This document shows, one piece after another, positions 16,315 to 25,234 of a DNA stretch of 64,000 bases. The position numbers and the translations under genes were made by a program. Origin of the DNA: Gp13-AA77 sp035949375. Lineage in GTDB: Bacteria; Acidobacteriota; Terriglobia; UBA7540. Under the pieces are notes generated by a model. That model saw only the letters and a program-made list of their open reading frames with translations. It was not told the DNA's origin and ran no database searches. Numbering within the stretch: position 1 is the stretch's first letter; each line of letters begins with the position of its first letter. Where the stretch lies: assembly GCA_035949375.1 (NCBI GenBank), contig DASZIG010000081.1, positions 1 through 64,000 on the forward strand. The letters are read 5' to 3'.

Positions 16315-17706
16315 ATGAAAAAGTCGATCCAGAGCCTGGTTGTGCTTTCCCTACTCACGGTGCCCGCGCTCGCCGGGGCAACTGACCCGCATGGAATCTA
16401 CGTCGCCTTTCCTGTTCTTACAGGACCAACGTACACTGCAGAGCTCGACAACCTCATCACCGGTCCGGGCGCGCCGTACATCACGGGCGCGGCGTGCTAT
16501 CCGAGCTGGACAGACCTCCAAACCGCTAATGGCGCTCAACTCACCACGAGCACGATCGACGGTACCAACGGCTGCCTGACGGAGTGGTCTGCTTATGGCA
16601 AGCACGTTGGCCTGATCCTCGGCACTTCAAGCTATGGCTCCTCAAACATCGGGACGCCTGCCTGGTACACCACGCCGGCGACCATCAGCCTCGTCAAGCA
16701 AACGGCTGGAGTCATCTACATCACAGCGTCAACGAATACACCGTTCAATTTCTTTGTCGGGAGCGCTGTCGGCCAGCAGATTCAAATTGTGAACACCGGC
16801 ACGACTCTCGACGGAGTCTGGACCATTACTGGCAACCCCGACAGCCTGCACCTCACCGCAGATGGCACTGTATCAACAAACAACGGAAAGTCATCCACCA
16901 GTGGGACTGCGGGCAACCCGATGATCATCGACCCAACAGGTGCCTGCGGCGGCGGCGAGCCGGGCGCTTACTTGCCGGTCTACTGGTCGCCAAACTTCAT
17001 CAATGCCTGGGAAGCTTTCCTGAACCTAATCACGGCTCGCTACAACAGCAACACCGACGTCGACTTCTATCAGCCTGGCTTCGGTCGGGGCTTTGAAGAC
17101 TACATCGCCCCGAGCGCAGGCGGCACAGCATGCGACGCGATCCTGACGCCGCTCGGCTATAGCACGACGACTTTCCTCAGCTACCTCTCCTCGATGGCGA
17201 CCTTCATAGCCAGCGCTGCGGCAGGCAAGCCGGTGATCTTCTCGATTAACTATCTGGACTACCCGGGCTGCTCGAACCCGGGTTCGCCAAATTGCGACAC
17301 CGGGGACCCCCTGACTGAGGCGTCGTATGCCGCTGGGGCCGGCCTTGGCATCGGCAGCCAGGGACTGCAAGCCTCAGACCTGACTGCACTTCAATCCGGA
17401 CTTCCCTGCGACAACAATTCTTGTGCAGCCTTCGCAGACTATCCCCACACCCCGATTCGCGAGTGGCAGACGGCGTCGCTAAGCGATCCCACGAACGGCA
17501 GCGGCAACATCACGGGCGACCTGGCACCGCTGCTCCCCTTTGCAGTGAACAACGGCGCCACGTTGATTGAGCCGTACACGAATGACGCGCTGTGCGCTTT
17601 CGATACTTCATGGGTCGGCAGCGGCACCAACACCTATGCGCATTGCAGTGCCGCCGGGTACGCAAACGCCTTCGAGCTTGCGGCCCAAGCTCTGGCAAAT
17701 AAATAG
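16315..17706 (+). CDS. Secreted protein of unknown family (463 aa), possible glycosidase-like barrel
   Basis: Not recognised. A signal peptide (MKKSIQSLVVLSLLTVPALAG, cleaved near residue 21) is followed by a Thr/Ser/Gly-rich, Cys-containing extracellular protein. An early insert of beta-rich repeats spans about residues 110-205. The part from YLPVYWSPNFINAWEAF resembles the helix-strand pattern of TIM-barrel glycosidases, with KPVIFSINYLDYPG and ATLIEPYTN as possible strands. No catalytic pair can be assigned. AAGGTGA at 16303-16309 gives ideal spacing to ATG 16315, which is preferred over the in-frame GTG at 16306. It stands alone between two copies of a dispersed repeat, in lower-GC surroundings than its neighbours. 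Confidence 0.75.
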   Translation: MKKSIQSLVVLSLLTVPALAGATDPHGIYVAFPVLTGPTYTAELDNLITGPGAPYITGAACYPSWTDLQTANGAQLTTSTIDGTNGCLTEWSAYGKHVGLILGTSSYGSSNIGTPAWYTTPATISLVKQTAGVIYITASTNTPFNFFVGSAVGQQIQIVNTGTTLDGVWTITGNPDSLHLTADGTVSTNNGKSSTSGTAGNPMIIDPTGACGGGEPGAYLPVYWSPNFINAWEAFLNLITARYNSNTDVDFYQPGFGRGFEDYIAPSAGGTACDAILTPLGYSTTTFLSYLSSMATFIASAAAGKPVIFSINYLDYPGCSNPGSPNCDTGDPLTEASYAAGAGLGIGSQGLQASDLTALQSGLPCDNNSCAAFADYPHTPIREWQTASLSDPTNGSGNITGDLAPLLPFAVNNGATLIEPYTNDALCAFDTSWVGSGTNTYAHCSAAGYANAFELAAQALANK

Positions 17707-17904
17707 CCGGGCGGTTGCTCAGGAGAATCCAGTTCTTGCTGGAGGGAACTCAGCAACATTCGTAGGGAAATCGGCTGCCCGAATCTCATTACAGAAAGGG
17801 CGCCCTGGCCTCGGAGCCACCGCGGGACTTGCTGTGCCGCCGGGGCTTCTGGCACAGGCGCCAGAACTGTCGGGCTGTAGTGTCTGAAGGCAATTGAGAT
17901 GAGA

Positions 17905-17925
17905 AGGGGAGCATCGGGCTCCCCT
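17905..17925 (+). terminator. Stem-loop terminator candidate for the secreted protein gene
   Basis: A perfect 8-bp stem AGGGGAGC/GCTCCCCT with loop ATCGG, about 200 nt past the stop at 17706. Only a weak T-run follows (CCTGTTTTG), so termination may be partial. Confidence 0.45.
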
Positions 17926-18041
17926 CTTCACCTGTTTTGCGACGGGAGTGCGGGTTCACTGTTACCAGCAGAACCATGCTGATTATCTTACCGAGAACAC
18001 CTACACGTCAGGGCAACTGTGCTCGTCGCCGCATGTTGCCT

Positions 18042-18167
18042 GGCTATCGCCTGCCTTGCTGTAGGGACAGGCATGGCCTTTCCAAATTCCAGAACGGGTG
18101 AGCGCAGAGTTTTGCCTTCTCAGAGACCTCCGATCCAAGGCGCTTTCCGACTGTGCCGCTTTGCTGT
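18042..18167. repeat. Dispersed intergenic repeat, copy B
   Basis: Same-orientation partner of copy A. The exact blocks are ATTCCAGAACGGGTGAG at 18086-18102 and GTTTTGCCTTCTCAG at 18109-18123. Similarity continues weakly into the following GTGCGGAAAGGCT segment. Confidence 0.75.
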
Positions 18168-18517
18168 GCGGAAAGGCTCCGCCTTTCCGGCGCCCAGGCC
18201 CCTTCTTTGAAGTTTTTGCGGCCAGCCACAATGGCTCGCCAAAGAGGTCTTGCGGCGCTGCTACAAATGGCTTAGGAAGGGGCAGGATGAAGAGGGCGCC
18301 CTCCACTTTTCCACAGCTTAACCAGCTGTAAAATAAGCTCGCAAAAGTACAGTCTCTGCTTTCCCATTCCTACCCACCATCCAATTTTGACCTGTTATCG
18401 TTCACGGTGAACCAGCCCGCCTGCTGGCAGAAAGCTTGTGGTGCAGGCATCGTGCCTTCCGGCTTCATCCGGTGGTGCGGGCACAATTCTCGACGGTTGC
18501 GAGCGGAGGCGGACAGC

Positions 18518-19066
18518 ATGGCAGCGTCAAAGGCAGGATCGAAGAATACCAGGAGGGCAGGGCGTAGCACGGGTAAGCCCGGCGGGCGCTCCGGCCGGCC
18601 AGGGGCTCCTCGCCCTCGCCGGCTTTCATCAGGCGCTCGCAGTGAAGATTCGTTCGAGGGGTTGCTCGACCTGCTGGCGCTCGAGGAGCGCGACGCCTTG
18701 CCTGCCTACGCGCTTCATCGCGACCGGGTCAGCATGCCGCCGTCGGCGTCCAGGGCCCGCCTCGGCGCAACCAAGAGGGATCGCGCCATGAGCCTGCAGG
18801 GCGAACGGCTGCGGCTGGCCATCGACCGCAGGCAACGCGCGATCGCCTCGCTGCTGCGGACACTCGGCGCGCACCACTCGGTAGGCCAGTACAATAGCCT
18901 ATATTCGCCGGCGAATCCGGCCTCAAGACCGTTTTCTGCAAAAAAGACGAAAAAAAAGAATCTAAAATTTTACAAAACGAAGCCACTAAGCCCTGTAAAA
19001 TCAATAAAACGCCCTCAAAAACAGGCCAAAACGAAGCCAAACGAAGCGAAACCGGGTCCGACCTAA
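18518..19066 (+). CDS. Doubtful basic ORF (182 aa) ending in an A-rich repeat
   Basis: Unrecognised and possibly not a gene. GGAGG at 18505-18509 gives an 8-nt spacing to ATG 18518. The first 45 residues are Arg/Gly/Lys-rich (intrinsically disordered). The middle (SEDSFEGLLDLLALEERDALPAYALHRDR, split here by description at about residues 50-75) looks helical. The last 40 residues are a Lys/Pro-rich tail encoded by an A-rich repeat element at about 18935-19075 that recurs elsewhere in the window, so the natural end is uncertain. It could be a small DNA-associated protein truncated by repeat invasion, or chance coding. Confidence 0.35.
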   Translation: MAASKAGSKNTRRAGRSTGKPGGRSGRPGAPRPRRLSSGARSEDSFEGLLDLLALEERDALPAYALHRDRVSMPPSASRARLGATKRDRAMSLQGERLRLAIDRRQRAIASLLRTLGAHHSVGQYNSLYSPANPASRPFSAKKTKKKNLKFYKTKPLSPVKSIKRPQKQAKTKPNEAKPGPT

Positions 19067-19080
19067 GTCCTTTGAAATCA
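18935..19080 (+). repeat. A-rich CGAANCC-type element, copy 1
   Basis: An A-rich stretch with recurring CGAAGCC/CGAAACC words, ending GGGTCCGACCTAAGTCCTTT. The reverse complement of 32480-32620 shows the same words and ends CTCCGGGCGGATAAGTCCTTT. The shared layout suggests a degenerate dispersed element. Identity is low outside the words. Confidence 0.45.
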
Positions 19081-19281
19081 ATCCGGCGGTCTTGGCGGTG
19101 GCTTTGATTTCCAATTCAAAGCGAAACTCACCTGAGGGGCGGAAATGACTGCCTTCCGACATCCCGCCCAATGACACCGGCGCGGCTCTCCGCGAGTCCC
19201 GCGGAAGTGCAAGGGCATCGGTGTAGAATTGGAGTGAGGCCGGAACCGCAGCTCAAAACTTGAGCCCAAGGGGGAGCAGCA

Positions 19282-20868
19282 ATGAAGAGAATTGCGCGCG
19301 CGCTGGTGAGCGTGAGTGACAAGAAGGGCGTGGAGGAACTCGCGGCCGGACTGGCGGGGCTCGGAGTCGAGATCCTTTCCACCGGCGGCACGGCCCGGCT
19401 GCTTCGCGGCCGCGGCCTGACCGTGCGCGACGTGTCCGAGGTCACGGGCTTCCCCGAAATGCTCGACGGCCGCGTGAAGACCCTTCACCCGAAGGTCCAC
19501 GGAGGGCTGCTTGGCGTCCGCTCAAATCCCGAGCACGTGCGGCAGATGGCGGAACATGGAATTGAGCCGATCGACATGGTGGTGGTGAACCTCTACCCCT
19601 TCGAGAAAACCGCCGCCGGGCCCGGCGTGCAGTTTACGGAGATCATCGAGAACATCGACATCGGCGGGCCCTCGATGATCCGCTCCGCGGCCAAGAATTT
19701 CCGCGACGTCGCTGTGCTCGTGGACCCCGCCGACTACGCGCTCGTGCTCGAGGAGATGCGGCACAGCGGCGGATCGGTCTCCGACGTCACGCGCGCGCAC
19801 CTGGCGCGCAAAGCCTTCGCCACAACCGCCGCCTACGACGGCGCCATCTCCACGACTTTGCAGAAATGGGCGGCGACTTCCGAAGAAACCGGGGACGGGG
19901 CCGCGGCGGGCGTGCGTCTGCCCGAGAGGCTGCACCTGAACTTTCGCAAGCTCGCCGACCTGCGCTACGGAGAGAATCCGCACCAGCAGGCGGCGGTCTA
20001 CGAGGATCCGGCAGCGGGCGGGCGGGGCCTGGCGAAGGCCCGGCAGCTCCAGGGCAAGGAGCTTTCGTACAACAATCTGGTCGATCTCGAGGCGGCGTGG
20101 CGGCTGGTGGGAGAATTCGATGAGGCGGCCACGGCCATCATCAAGCACACCAATCCTTGCGGCGTGGCGACGGCGGCGAGGCTGCGCGATAGTTACCTGC
20201 AGGCGTTGGCCGTTGATCCCGTTTCGGCCTTCGGTTCCGTGATCGCTTTCAATCGCACCGTAGACGCGGCCACGGCGGAGGAGCTGGTCAAGCTGTTCGT
20301 GGAGGCCGTGGTGGCGCCGCAGTTCGAGCCGGCGGCGCTGGAGAAGCTGGCCGCCAAGAAAAACGTCCGGGTGATGGAGATGCCGGCCGCGGGAGACGAG
20401 TACGGGTTGCAGCTCAAGTCGATCGGCGGAGGCCTGCTGGTGCAGACGCCGGACACGCTCACCACGGGTCCCGAAGCCTGGAAGTGCGTCACGGAGCGCG
20501 CGCCCGGGGAACGCGAGTTGCAGGCGCTGGCCTTCGCCTGGCGGGTCGCGAAACACGTGAAGTCCAACGCCATTGTCTTCGCGCGCGAGAACGTCGCCGT
20601 GGGCGTCGGCGCCGGCCAGATGAGCCGCGTGGACTCAGTCCGCCTGGCGGTGAGCAAGGCGCGCGACCTGAACCACAAGCTCGAAGGCACCGTGGTCGGC
20701 TCGGACGCTTTCTTTCCCTTCCCCGACGGCGTGGAGGAAGCGGCGCGCGCCGGAGCCACGGCGATCGTGCAGCCCGGCGGATCGATGCGCGACGCCGAGG
20801 TGATCGCGGCCGCCAATCGGCTGGGCCTCGCCATGATGTTTACCGGCGTCCGGCATTTCAGGCACTAA
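19282..20868 (+). CDS. purH: Bifunctional AICAR formyltransferase / IMP cyclohydrolase
   Basis: Catalyses the last two steps of purine synthesis: formylation of AICAR with 10-formyl-THF, then ring closure to IMP. The N-terminal MGS-like cyclohydrolase domain (about 1-190) has ALVSVSDKKGVEELA, LSTGGTARLL, GRVKTLHPKVHGGLL and NIDIGGPSMIRSAAKN. The transformylase domain follows, with LRYGENPHQQAA, KELSYNNLVDLEAAW, IIKHTNPCGVA and DAFFPFPDG. The 528-residue length is standard. GGGGGAG stands before the ATG. It is a single gene here rather than part of a pur operon, 242 nt upstream of the stringent-response gene on the same strand. Confidence 0.97.
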   Translation: MKRIARALVSVSDKKGVEELAAGLAGLGVEILSTGGTARLLRGRGLTVRDVSEVTGFPEMLDGRVKTLHPKVHGGLLGVRSNPEHVRQMAEHGIEPIDMVVVNLYPFEKTAAGPGVQFTEIIENIDIGGPSMIRSAAKNFRDVAVLVDPADYALVLEEMRHSGGSVSDVTRAHLARKAFATTAAYDGAISTTLQKWAATSEETGDGAAAGVRLPERLHLNFRKLADLRYGENPHQQAAVYEDPAAGGRGLAKARQLQGKELSYNNLVDLEAAWRLVGEFDEAATAIIKHTNPCGVATAARLRDSYLQALAVDPVSAFGSVIAFNRTVDAATAEELVKLFVEAVVAPQFEPAALEKLAAKKNVRVMEMPAAGDEYGLQLKSIGGGLLVQTPDTLTTGPEAWKCVTERAPGERELQALAFAWRVAKHVKSNAIVFARENVAVGVGAGQMSRVDSVRLAVSKARDLNHKLEGTVVGSDAFFPFPDGVEEAARAGATAIVQPGGSMRDAEVIAAANRLGLAMMFTGVRHFRH

Positions 20869-21110
20869 GCGGATCGCAGGCACTGACCCGCTCGCGGGTG
20901 CCCGCTCGGTTTTGAGATCACAATCGGTTTCGCGATCATCAACCGTCGCCCGTCGAGGCCCTGCACCCTGATTTGGTTCTTCCGCTTTCCTGCGACTCCT
21001 TGAAGCGCCTTGACGCGTACCCTACAATGGAGGCAGGAGCTTCTGGACGCGCGCCACGCCGGCTTCAGGGGTTCGTTCGCACAAAACAGGCGGATGCTCG
21101 CAGGCGGCGT

Positions 21111-23258
21111 ATGCTGAGTTTCGAAGAAATCGCCGGCAAGGTACAGGCCTATCGACCCGGGGACGATCTCGCCCTGCTGCGCAAAGCCTACGAGTTCAGC
21201 GCCAGCGAACACCGCACCCAGAAGCGCCTTTCCGGCGAGCCTTACGTCTCCCACCCTCTCGAAGTCGCCAACGTGCTTGCCGACATGAAACTGGACGTGG
21301 TGTGCCTCGCCGGCGGCATGCTGCACGACGTCGTCGAAGACACGCCCACCACCATCGACCGCCTCCGCCAGGAGTTCGGCGCCGACGTGGCCCACATCGT
21401 GGAAGGCGTCACCAAGATCAGCCGGCTCCAGTTCGAAACCCAGGAAGAGAAACAGGCCGAGAACCTGCGCAAGATGTTTCTGGCCATGGTGGACGACATC
21501 CGCGTGGTGCTGGTGAAGCTCGCGGACCGGCTTCACAACATGCGCACGCTCGGAGCCCTGCCGCCTGAGAAGCGCGTGCGCGTGTCGCAGGAGACGCTCG
21601 AGATTTACGCGCCCATTGCCCATCGTCTGGGCATGGGCAAAATGCGCGGCGAGCTCGAAGACCTGGCCTTCCGCTATCTCGAGCCCGAAGCCTACGAGGA
21701 AGTGCGCAACGCGGTGGAGAGCCGGCGCAAGGTCAGCGAGGAATTTCTGGCCGAAGTGCGCGCCCAGGTGGAATCCACCATGAAGAAGAACGGCATTCCG
21801 GCGCACGTCGAGGGACGCATCAAGCGGCTTTACAGCATCTGGCGTAAAATGCAGCGGCAGGAGATTCCCATCGAGAAGGTCTACGATCTTCTGGCCGTCC
21901 GCATCGTCACGGACTCGGTGAAGAACTGCTACGCCGCTCTCGGAATGATTCATCAGACCTGGCCGCCGGTGCCGGACCGCATCAAGGACTTCATCGCCAT
22001 GGCGCGGCCCAATCTCTATCAATCGCTCCACACGTCGGTGATCGGCCCCAACGGCCAGCCCTTTGAGGTCCAGATCCGAACCGAGGAAATGCACCGCGTG
22101 GCGGAGGAAGGCATCGCGGCGCACTGGAAATACAAGGACGGAAAACCCGCCGCCAAGGAGGACGAGCAGCGCATGGCCTGGCTGCGGCGCCTCGTCGATC
22201 TGCAGCAGGAAATGCGCGACCCGAGCGACTTTCTCTCCACGCTCAAGATCGACCTTTACCCGCAGGAGGTCTACACCTTCACGCCCAAGGGCAAAGTGGT
22301 GGTGCTGCCGCGCGAAGCCACGCCGATCGACTTCGCGTACGCCGTGCACAGCGAGGTCGGACAGCACTGTTCGAGCGCGCGCGTGAACGGGCGCATGGTG
22401 CCGCTCAAGTCGAAACTGGCGAACGGCGACGTGGTGGAGATCACCACCTCGCCCGGCCAGCGGCCCAGCCGCGACTGGCTGTCAGTCGTCAAGACCTCGA
22501 AGGCGCGCAACAAGATCAAGCACTGGATCAACCAGGCGGAGCGCACCCAGGCCATCGAGATCGGCCGCAAGCTGCTCGAGAAGGAAGCCCGGCGTTACAG
22601 CGTGTCGCTCAAGGAAGTGACCGAAGAAGACTACCTGCGCGTGGCCAGCGACTATGGCTGCACGCAGCTCGACGACGTGCTGGCCGGCGTCGGCTACGGC
22701 AAGTTCGGCGCCCGCCAGGTGCTCGGGAAACTCTCGCCTTCGATCCCTGATGAGGCGCAGCCGGAACCGTCGAGCCTCGCCGCCACGGTGAAGCGGGCGC
22801 TCGGCCTCGAACGCGATCTCGCCATCCAGGTGCACGGGCACGATGACCTGATGGTCTATCGCGCCAAGTGCTGCAATCCCGTGCGCGGCGAGGAGATTGT
22901 CGGCTACGTCACGCGCGGCAAGGGCATCGCCGTACACTCCAAGTCATGCCATAACGTCCAGAATCTGCTTTACGACGCCGACCGCCGCATCACCGTGGAA
23001 TGGAGCGGACCCAAGTACACGCTCTACACCGTCAAGCTCGCCCTCACCACCGCCGATCGCCGCGGGCTGCTGGCCGAAGTCACCTCCGCTATCAGCGACG
23101 TCCATTCCAACATTCAGAACATCCAGGCGCACACCGGCGACGAGCGCGCCACCATCGACGTCACCCTCGACACTGTGGACATCCAACATCTCCGCAAGAT
23201 CGTATCGTCCCTGCGCAAAATCGATGGCGTGTATGAAGTGAAGCGCATCATGAGTTGA
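21111..23258 (+). CDS. Bifunctional (p)ppGpp synthetase/hydrolase, RelA/SpoT homologue
   Basis: Makes and degrades the alarmone (p)ppGpp. The HD hydrolase domain contains YVSHPLEVANVL and LHDVVEDTP (His72-Asp73) and KLADRLHNMRTL, all intact, so hydrolase activity is expected. The synthetase domain has RIKRLYSIWRKM, YDLLAVRIV and the RIKDFIA motif near residue 290. RxKD there, rather than ExDD, marks bifunctional RSH enzymes. Next come a TGS domain (VYTFTPKGKVVVLPREATP) and a C-terminal ACT domain. It has 715 residues, full length. The frame is open to 20973, but homology starts at ATG 21111 and the upstream part is Arg-rich noise. Confidence 0.95.
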   Translation: MLSFEEIAGKVQAYRPGDDLALLRKAYEFSASEHRTQKRLSGEPYVSHPLEVANVLADMKLDVVCLAGGMLHDVVEDTPTTIDRLRQEFGADVAHIVEGVTKISRLQFETQEEKQAENLRKMFLAMVDDIRVVLVKLADRLHNMRTLGALPPEKRVRVSQETLEIYAPIAHRLGMGKMRGELEDLAFRYLEPEAYEEVRNAVESRRKVSEEFLAEVRAQVESTMKKNGIPAHVEGRIKRLYSIWRKMQRQEIPIEKVYDLLAVRIVTDSVKNCYAALGMIHQTWPPVPDRIKDFIAMARPNLYQSLHTSVIGPNGQPFEVQIRTEEMHRVAEEGIAAHWKYKDGKPAAKEDEQRMAWLRRLVDLQQEMRDPSDFLSTLKIDLYPQEVYTFTPKGKVVVLPREATPIDFAYAVHSEVGQHCSSARVNGRMVPLKSKLANGDVVEITTSPGQRPSRDWLSVVKTSKARNKIKHWINQAERTQAIEIGRKLLEKEARRYSVSLKEVTEEDYLRVASDYGCTQLDDVLAGVGYGKFGARQVLGKLSPSIPDEAQPEPSSLAATVKRALGLERDLAIQVHGHDDLMVYRAKCCNPVRGEEIVGYVTRGKGIAVHSKSCHNVQNLLYDADRRITVEWSGPKYTLYTVKLALTTADRRGLLAEVTSAISDVHSNIQNIQAHTGDERATIDVTLDTVDIQHLRKIVSSLRKIDGVYEVKRIMS

Positions 23259-23326
23259 CGCGCACGCCAGCGGCGTTTATCGGGCGTGACAGGAAGGCTC
23301 GATATCGGCCCGGACGGCGGCGCGCG

Positions 23327-24612
23327 TCAAGCCAGTCTGCACTTCGCCACAATCAGCGTGATGTCGTCGTGCTGGTGAGGGCTGAACTGCTGGACCTCGC
23401 GCACGATCGAGGCCACCTGCGCATCCGCGGGCTGTTCATGATTCCGCCGTAACGCCTCGACGAGGCGCCGCTCGCCGAATTCGTCACCACCGTCGCTGAA
23501 GGATTCGGTGATGCCATCCGTGTAAAATGCGACCGTATCACCGGTGGACAGCCGTCGCTCCCCAACAACGCAGTCCCATTCTTTGAAGAGTCCAACGACC
23601 GTCGTGGTTGATTCCAGCTTCTCGAGCCCCCCGTCCTTCCCGAGGATGAGAGCCGGCAGATGCCCGCAGTTGACGTAGCGCAGACGCTGCGCGCGGTCGT
23701 CATACTCGGCAAAGAAGAGCGTGGCGTAAGCGCTCTCGGTCGTGTTCTCATAGAAGAGCTGGTTCACCGAGCACATCAGCCGTCGCGGATGATCGAGCGC
23801 GATGGCGCACTGGCTGCGCAGGTTCGCCTGCAGGTTGGCCATCAGAATCGCTGCCGCAATTCCCTTCCCCGATATATCGCCGATCAGGAGCCCCAGCCGT
23901 TCCCGTCCGAGATCGAGAAAGTCGTAATAGTCGCCGCCGACCTGGCGAGCCTGAATGCAGGTCCCCGCGTATTCCAGCGTTCGCATGCTTGGCAGCGTCT
24001 GCGGGAATAGTCCGGCTTGCACCCTCTTGGCGATCTCGAGCTCCTGCGCGGCGAAGCGCTCGGCTTCCAGCTTCTCGGCCGTGGCGCGGCGCTGCGCTTC
24101 CACTTCCCGCGTCAGTTCATCGAACCCGGCCAGCGAGAAAGAATTCCCGTCTAAGTCGAGGAAGCGCGTGAACACGCCGCCCCAGACCCGCCCGGCGACG
24201 CCGTCGGCCCCGTTTCGCCGCGCGGCGGCCGCTCGTACCGGATGCGCCGCAAACGCGGAGTGGAACTGAACCGCACGCCGCGCTTGCGCCAATCGTGGAA
24301 CTTTGCCAGCACGTCTTCGGTCACGAACACCACCTGCGTCGGCCGGCCAATCAGCTTGTACTCTCTGGAATCGGGTTTGGGCGCGACCAGCGTCAGGATG
24401 GCCGTACCATCCGGCGGCGAGACAGCCACCCAGCGCCGTCCGGCCTGGAACTGGACGTCGGCCACGAGGTTGAATCCCAACTGGTCGAGGTAAAACTTGA
24501 GGCTGCGATCCTGATCTCGAACGAAGACGGTGACCGAGTGCATGCGGAGATAGGGGCGATCTCCGCCCGGCGCGGAGCCGTCGGTTTCGTGAGCTGAAGG
24601 AGGACTGCCCAT
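23327..24612 (-). CDS. VOC-domain/PP2C (SpoIIE-like) serine phosphatase fusion, frameshifted
   Basis: The N-terminal glyoxalase/VOC domain (MHSVTVFVRDQDRSLKFY to FHDWRKRGVRF) is joined by a coiled-coil linker (VEAQRRATAEKLEAERFAAQ) to a SpoIIE/RsbU-type PP2C phosphatase (VGGDYYDFLDL, IGDISGKGIAAAILMA, FYTDGITES, HDDITLIVAK). Such phosphatases dephosphorylate anti-anti-sigma partners. The VOC domain probably senses a ligand. The two halves lie in different frames: VOC reads to about 24200, and the phosphatase resumes from VWGGVFTRF one frame back. One base appears lost in the GC-rich run 24180-24220. Total length is 1286 nt, one short of 429 codons. A TATAAT at 24620-24625, 8 nt before ATG 24612, suggests a leaderless start. 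Confidence 0.85.
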
Positions 24613-24719
24613 CCGCGCAATTATAAGTCACAATTCCGAACCGGCTCATGACATCGACGCGCTTCCTCGGCTACGCTTTGGGTGATGGACCGAATCGCTC
24701 TTGAATGGAGGCCGTCCGA

Positions 24720-25232
24720 ATGAAGCTGACCGATCTGTTCCTGGCTGATCTCGAACGCGAGGCGATCCCGACGCGCCGCGTGCTGGAACGCGTGCCTGAA
24801 GGCCGCGACGACTGGAAGCCGCACGAGAAATCGATGGCGCTCGGATATCTCGCCAACCTGGTCGCAACCATGCCGTCGTGGATTGCCATGATGGTTACCG
24901 AGAACGAGCTCGATTTCAATCCGCCTGGCGGACAGCGCTACAAACCGTCGCAGGCCGGCAACAACCGCGAACTGCTCGAGGCTTTCGATCAGAGCGTAGC
25001 CAAGGCGCGCGATGCGTTGCGGAGTACGAACGACGAACATCTGATGACGTCATGGCGATTCCTGACCGGCGGACGCGTAATCAGCGATCAGCCTCGACAC
25101 ATCGTCATCCGGGACGGCGTGCTGAACCACCTCGCTCATCATCGCGGTCAGTTGACGGTCTACTTGCGGCTGAATGACGTTCCGGTGCCTTCCATCTACG
25201 GACCATCAGCCGACGAACGGCCCTTCGGCTGA
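24720..25232 (+). CDS. DinB-like four-helix metalloprotein
   Basis: Member of the DinB/YfiT superfamily of four-helix-bundle proteins that bind a metal through three histidines; many act as thiol (bacillithiol or mycothiol) transferases or are of unknown role. Visible features are an amphipathic first helix (LTDLFLADLEREAIPTRRVL), a central helix with SMALGYLANLVATMPSW and the C-terminal ligand segment GVLNHLAHHRGQLTVYLRL, which has the family HxxxHRGQ pattern. The first ligand position seems replaced (LGYLANL instead of the usual His). GGAGG at 24707-24711 fixes the start at ATG 24720 rather than 24705. It converges with the ABC operon (2 nt gap). Confidence 0.88.
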   Translation: MKLTDLFLADLEREAIPTRRVLERVPEGRDDWKPHEKSMALGYLANLVATMPSWIAMMVTENELDFNPPGGQRYKPSQAGNNRELLEAFDQSVAKARDALRSTNDEHLMTSWRFLTGGRVISDQPRHIVIRDGVLNHLAHHRGQLTVYLRLNDVPVPSIYGPSADERPFG

Positions 25233-25234
25233 TC

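Larger units (their letters stand above)
17707..18517. other. Gene-free 811-nt region with terminator hairpin and repeat copy B
   Basis: No gene supported. It contains a stem-loop at 17905-17925 and repeat copy B (18042-18167), followed by a GCGGAAAGGC-rich stretch that also echoes sequence beyond copy A near 16050. Short frames here are not protein-like. Confidence 0.6.
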
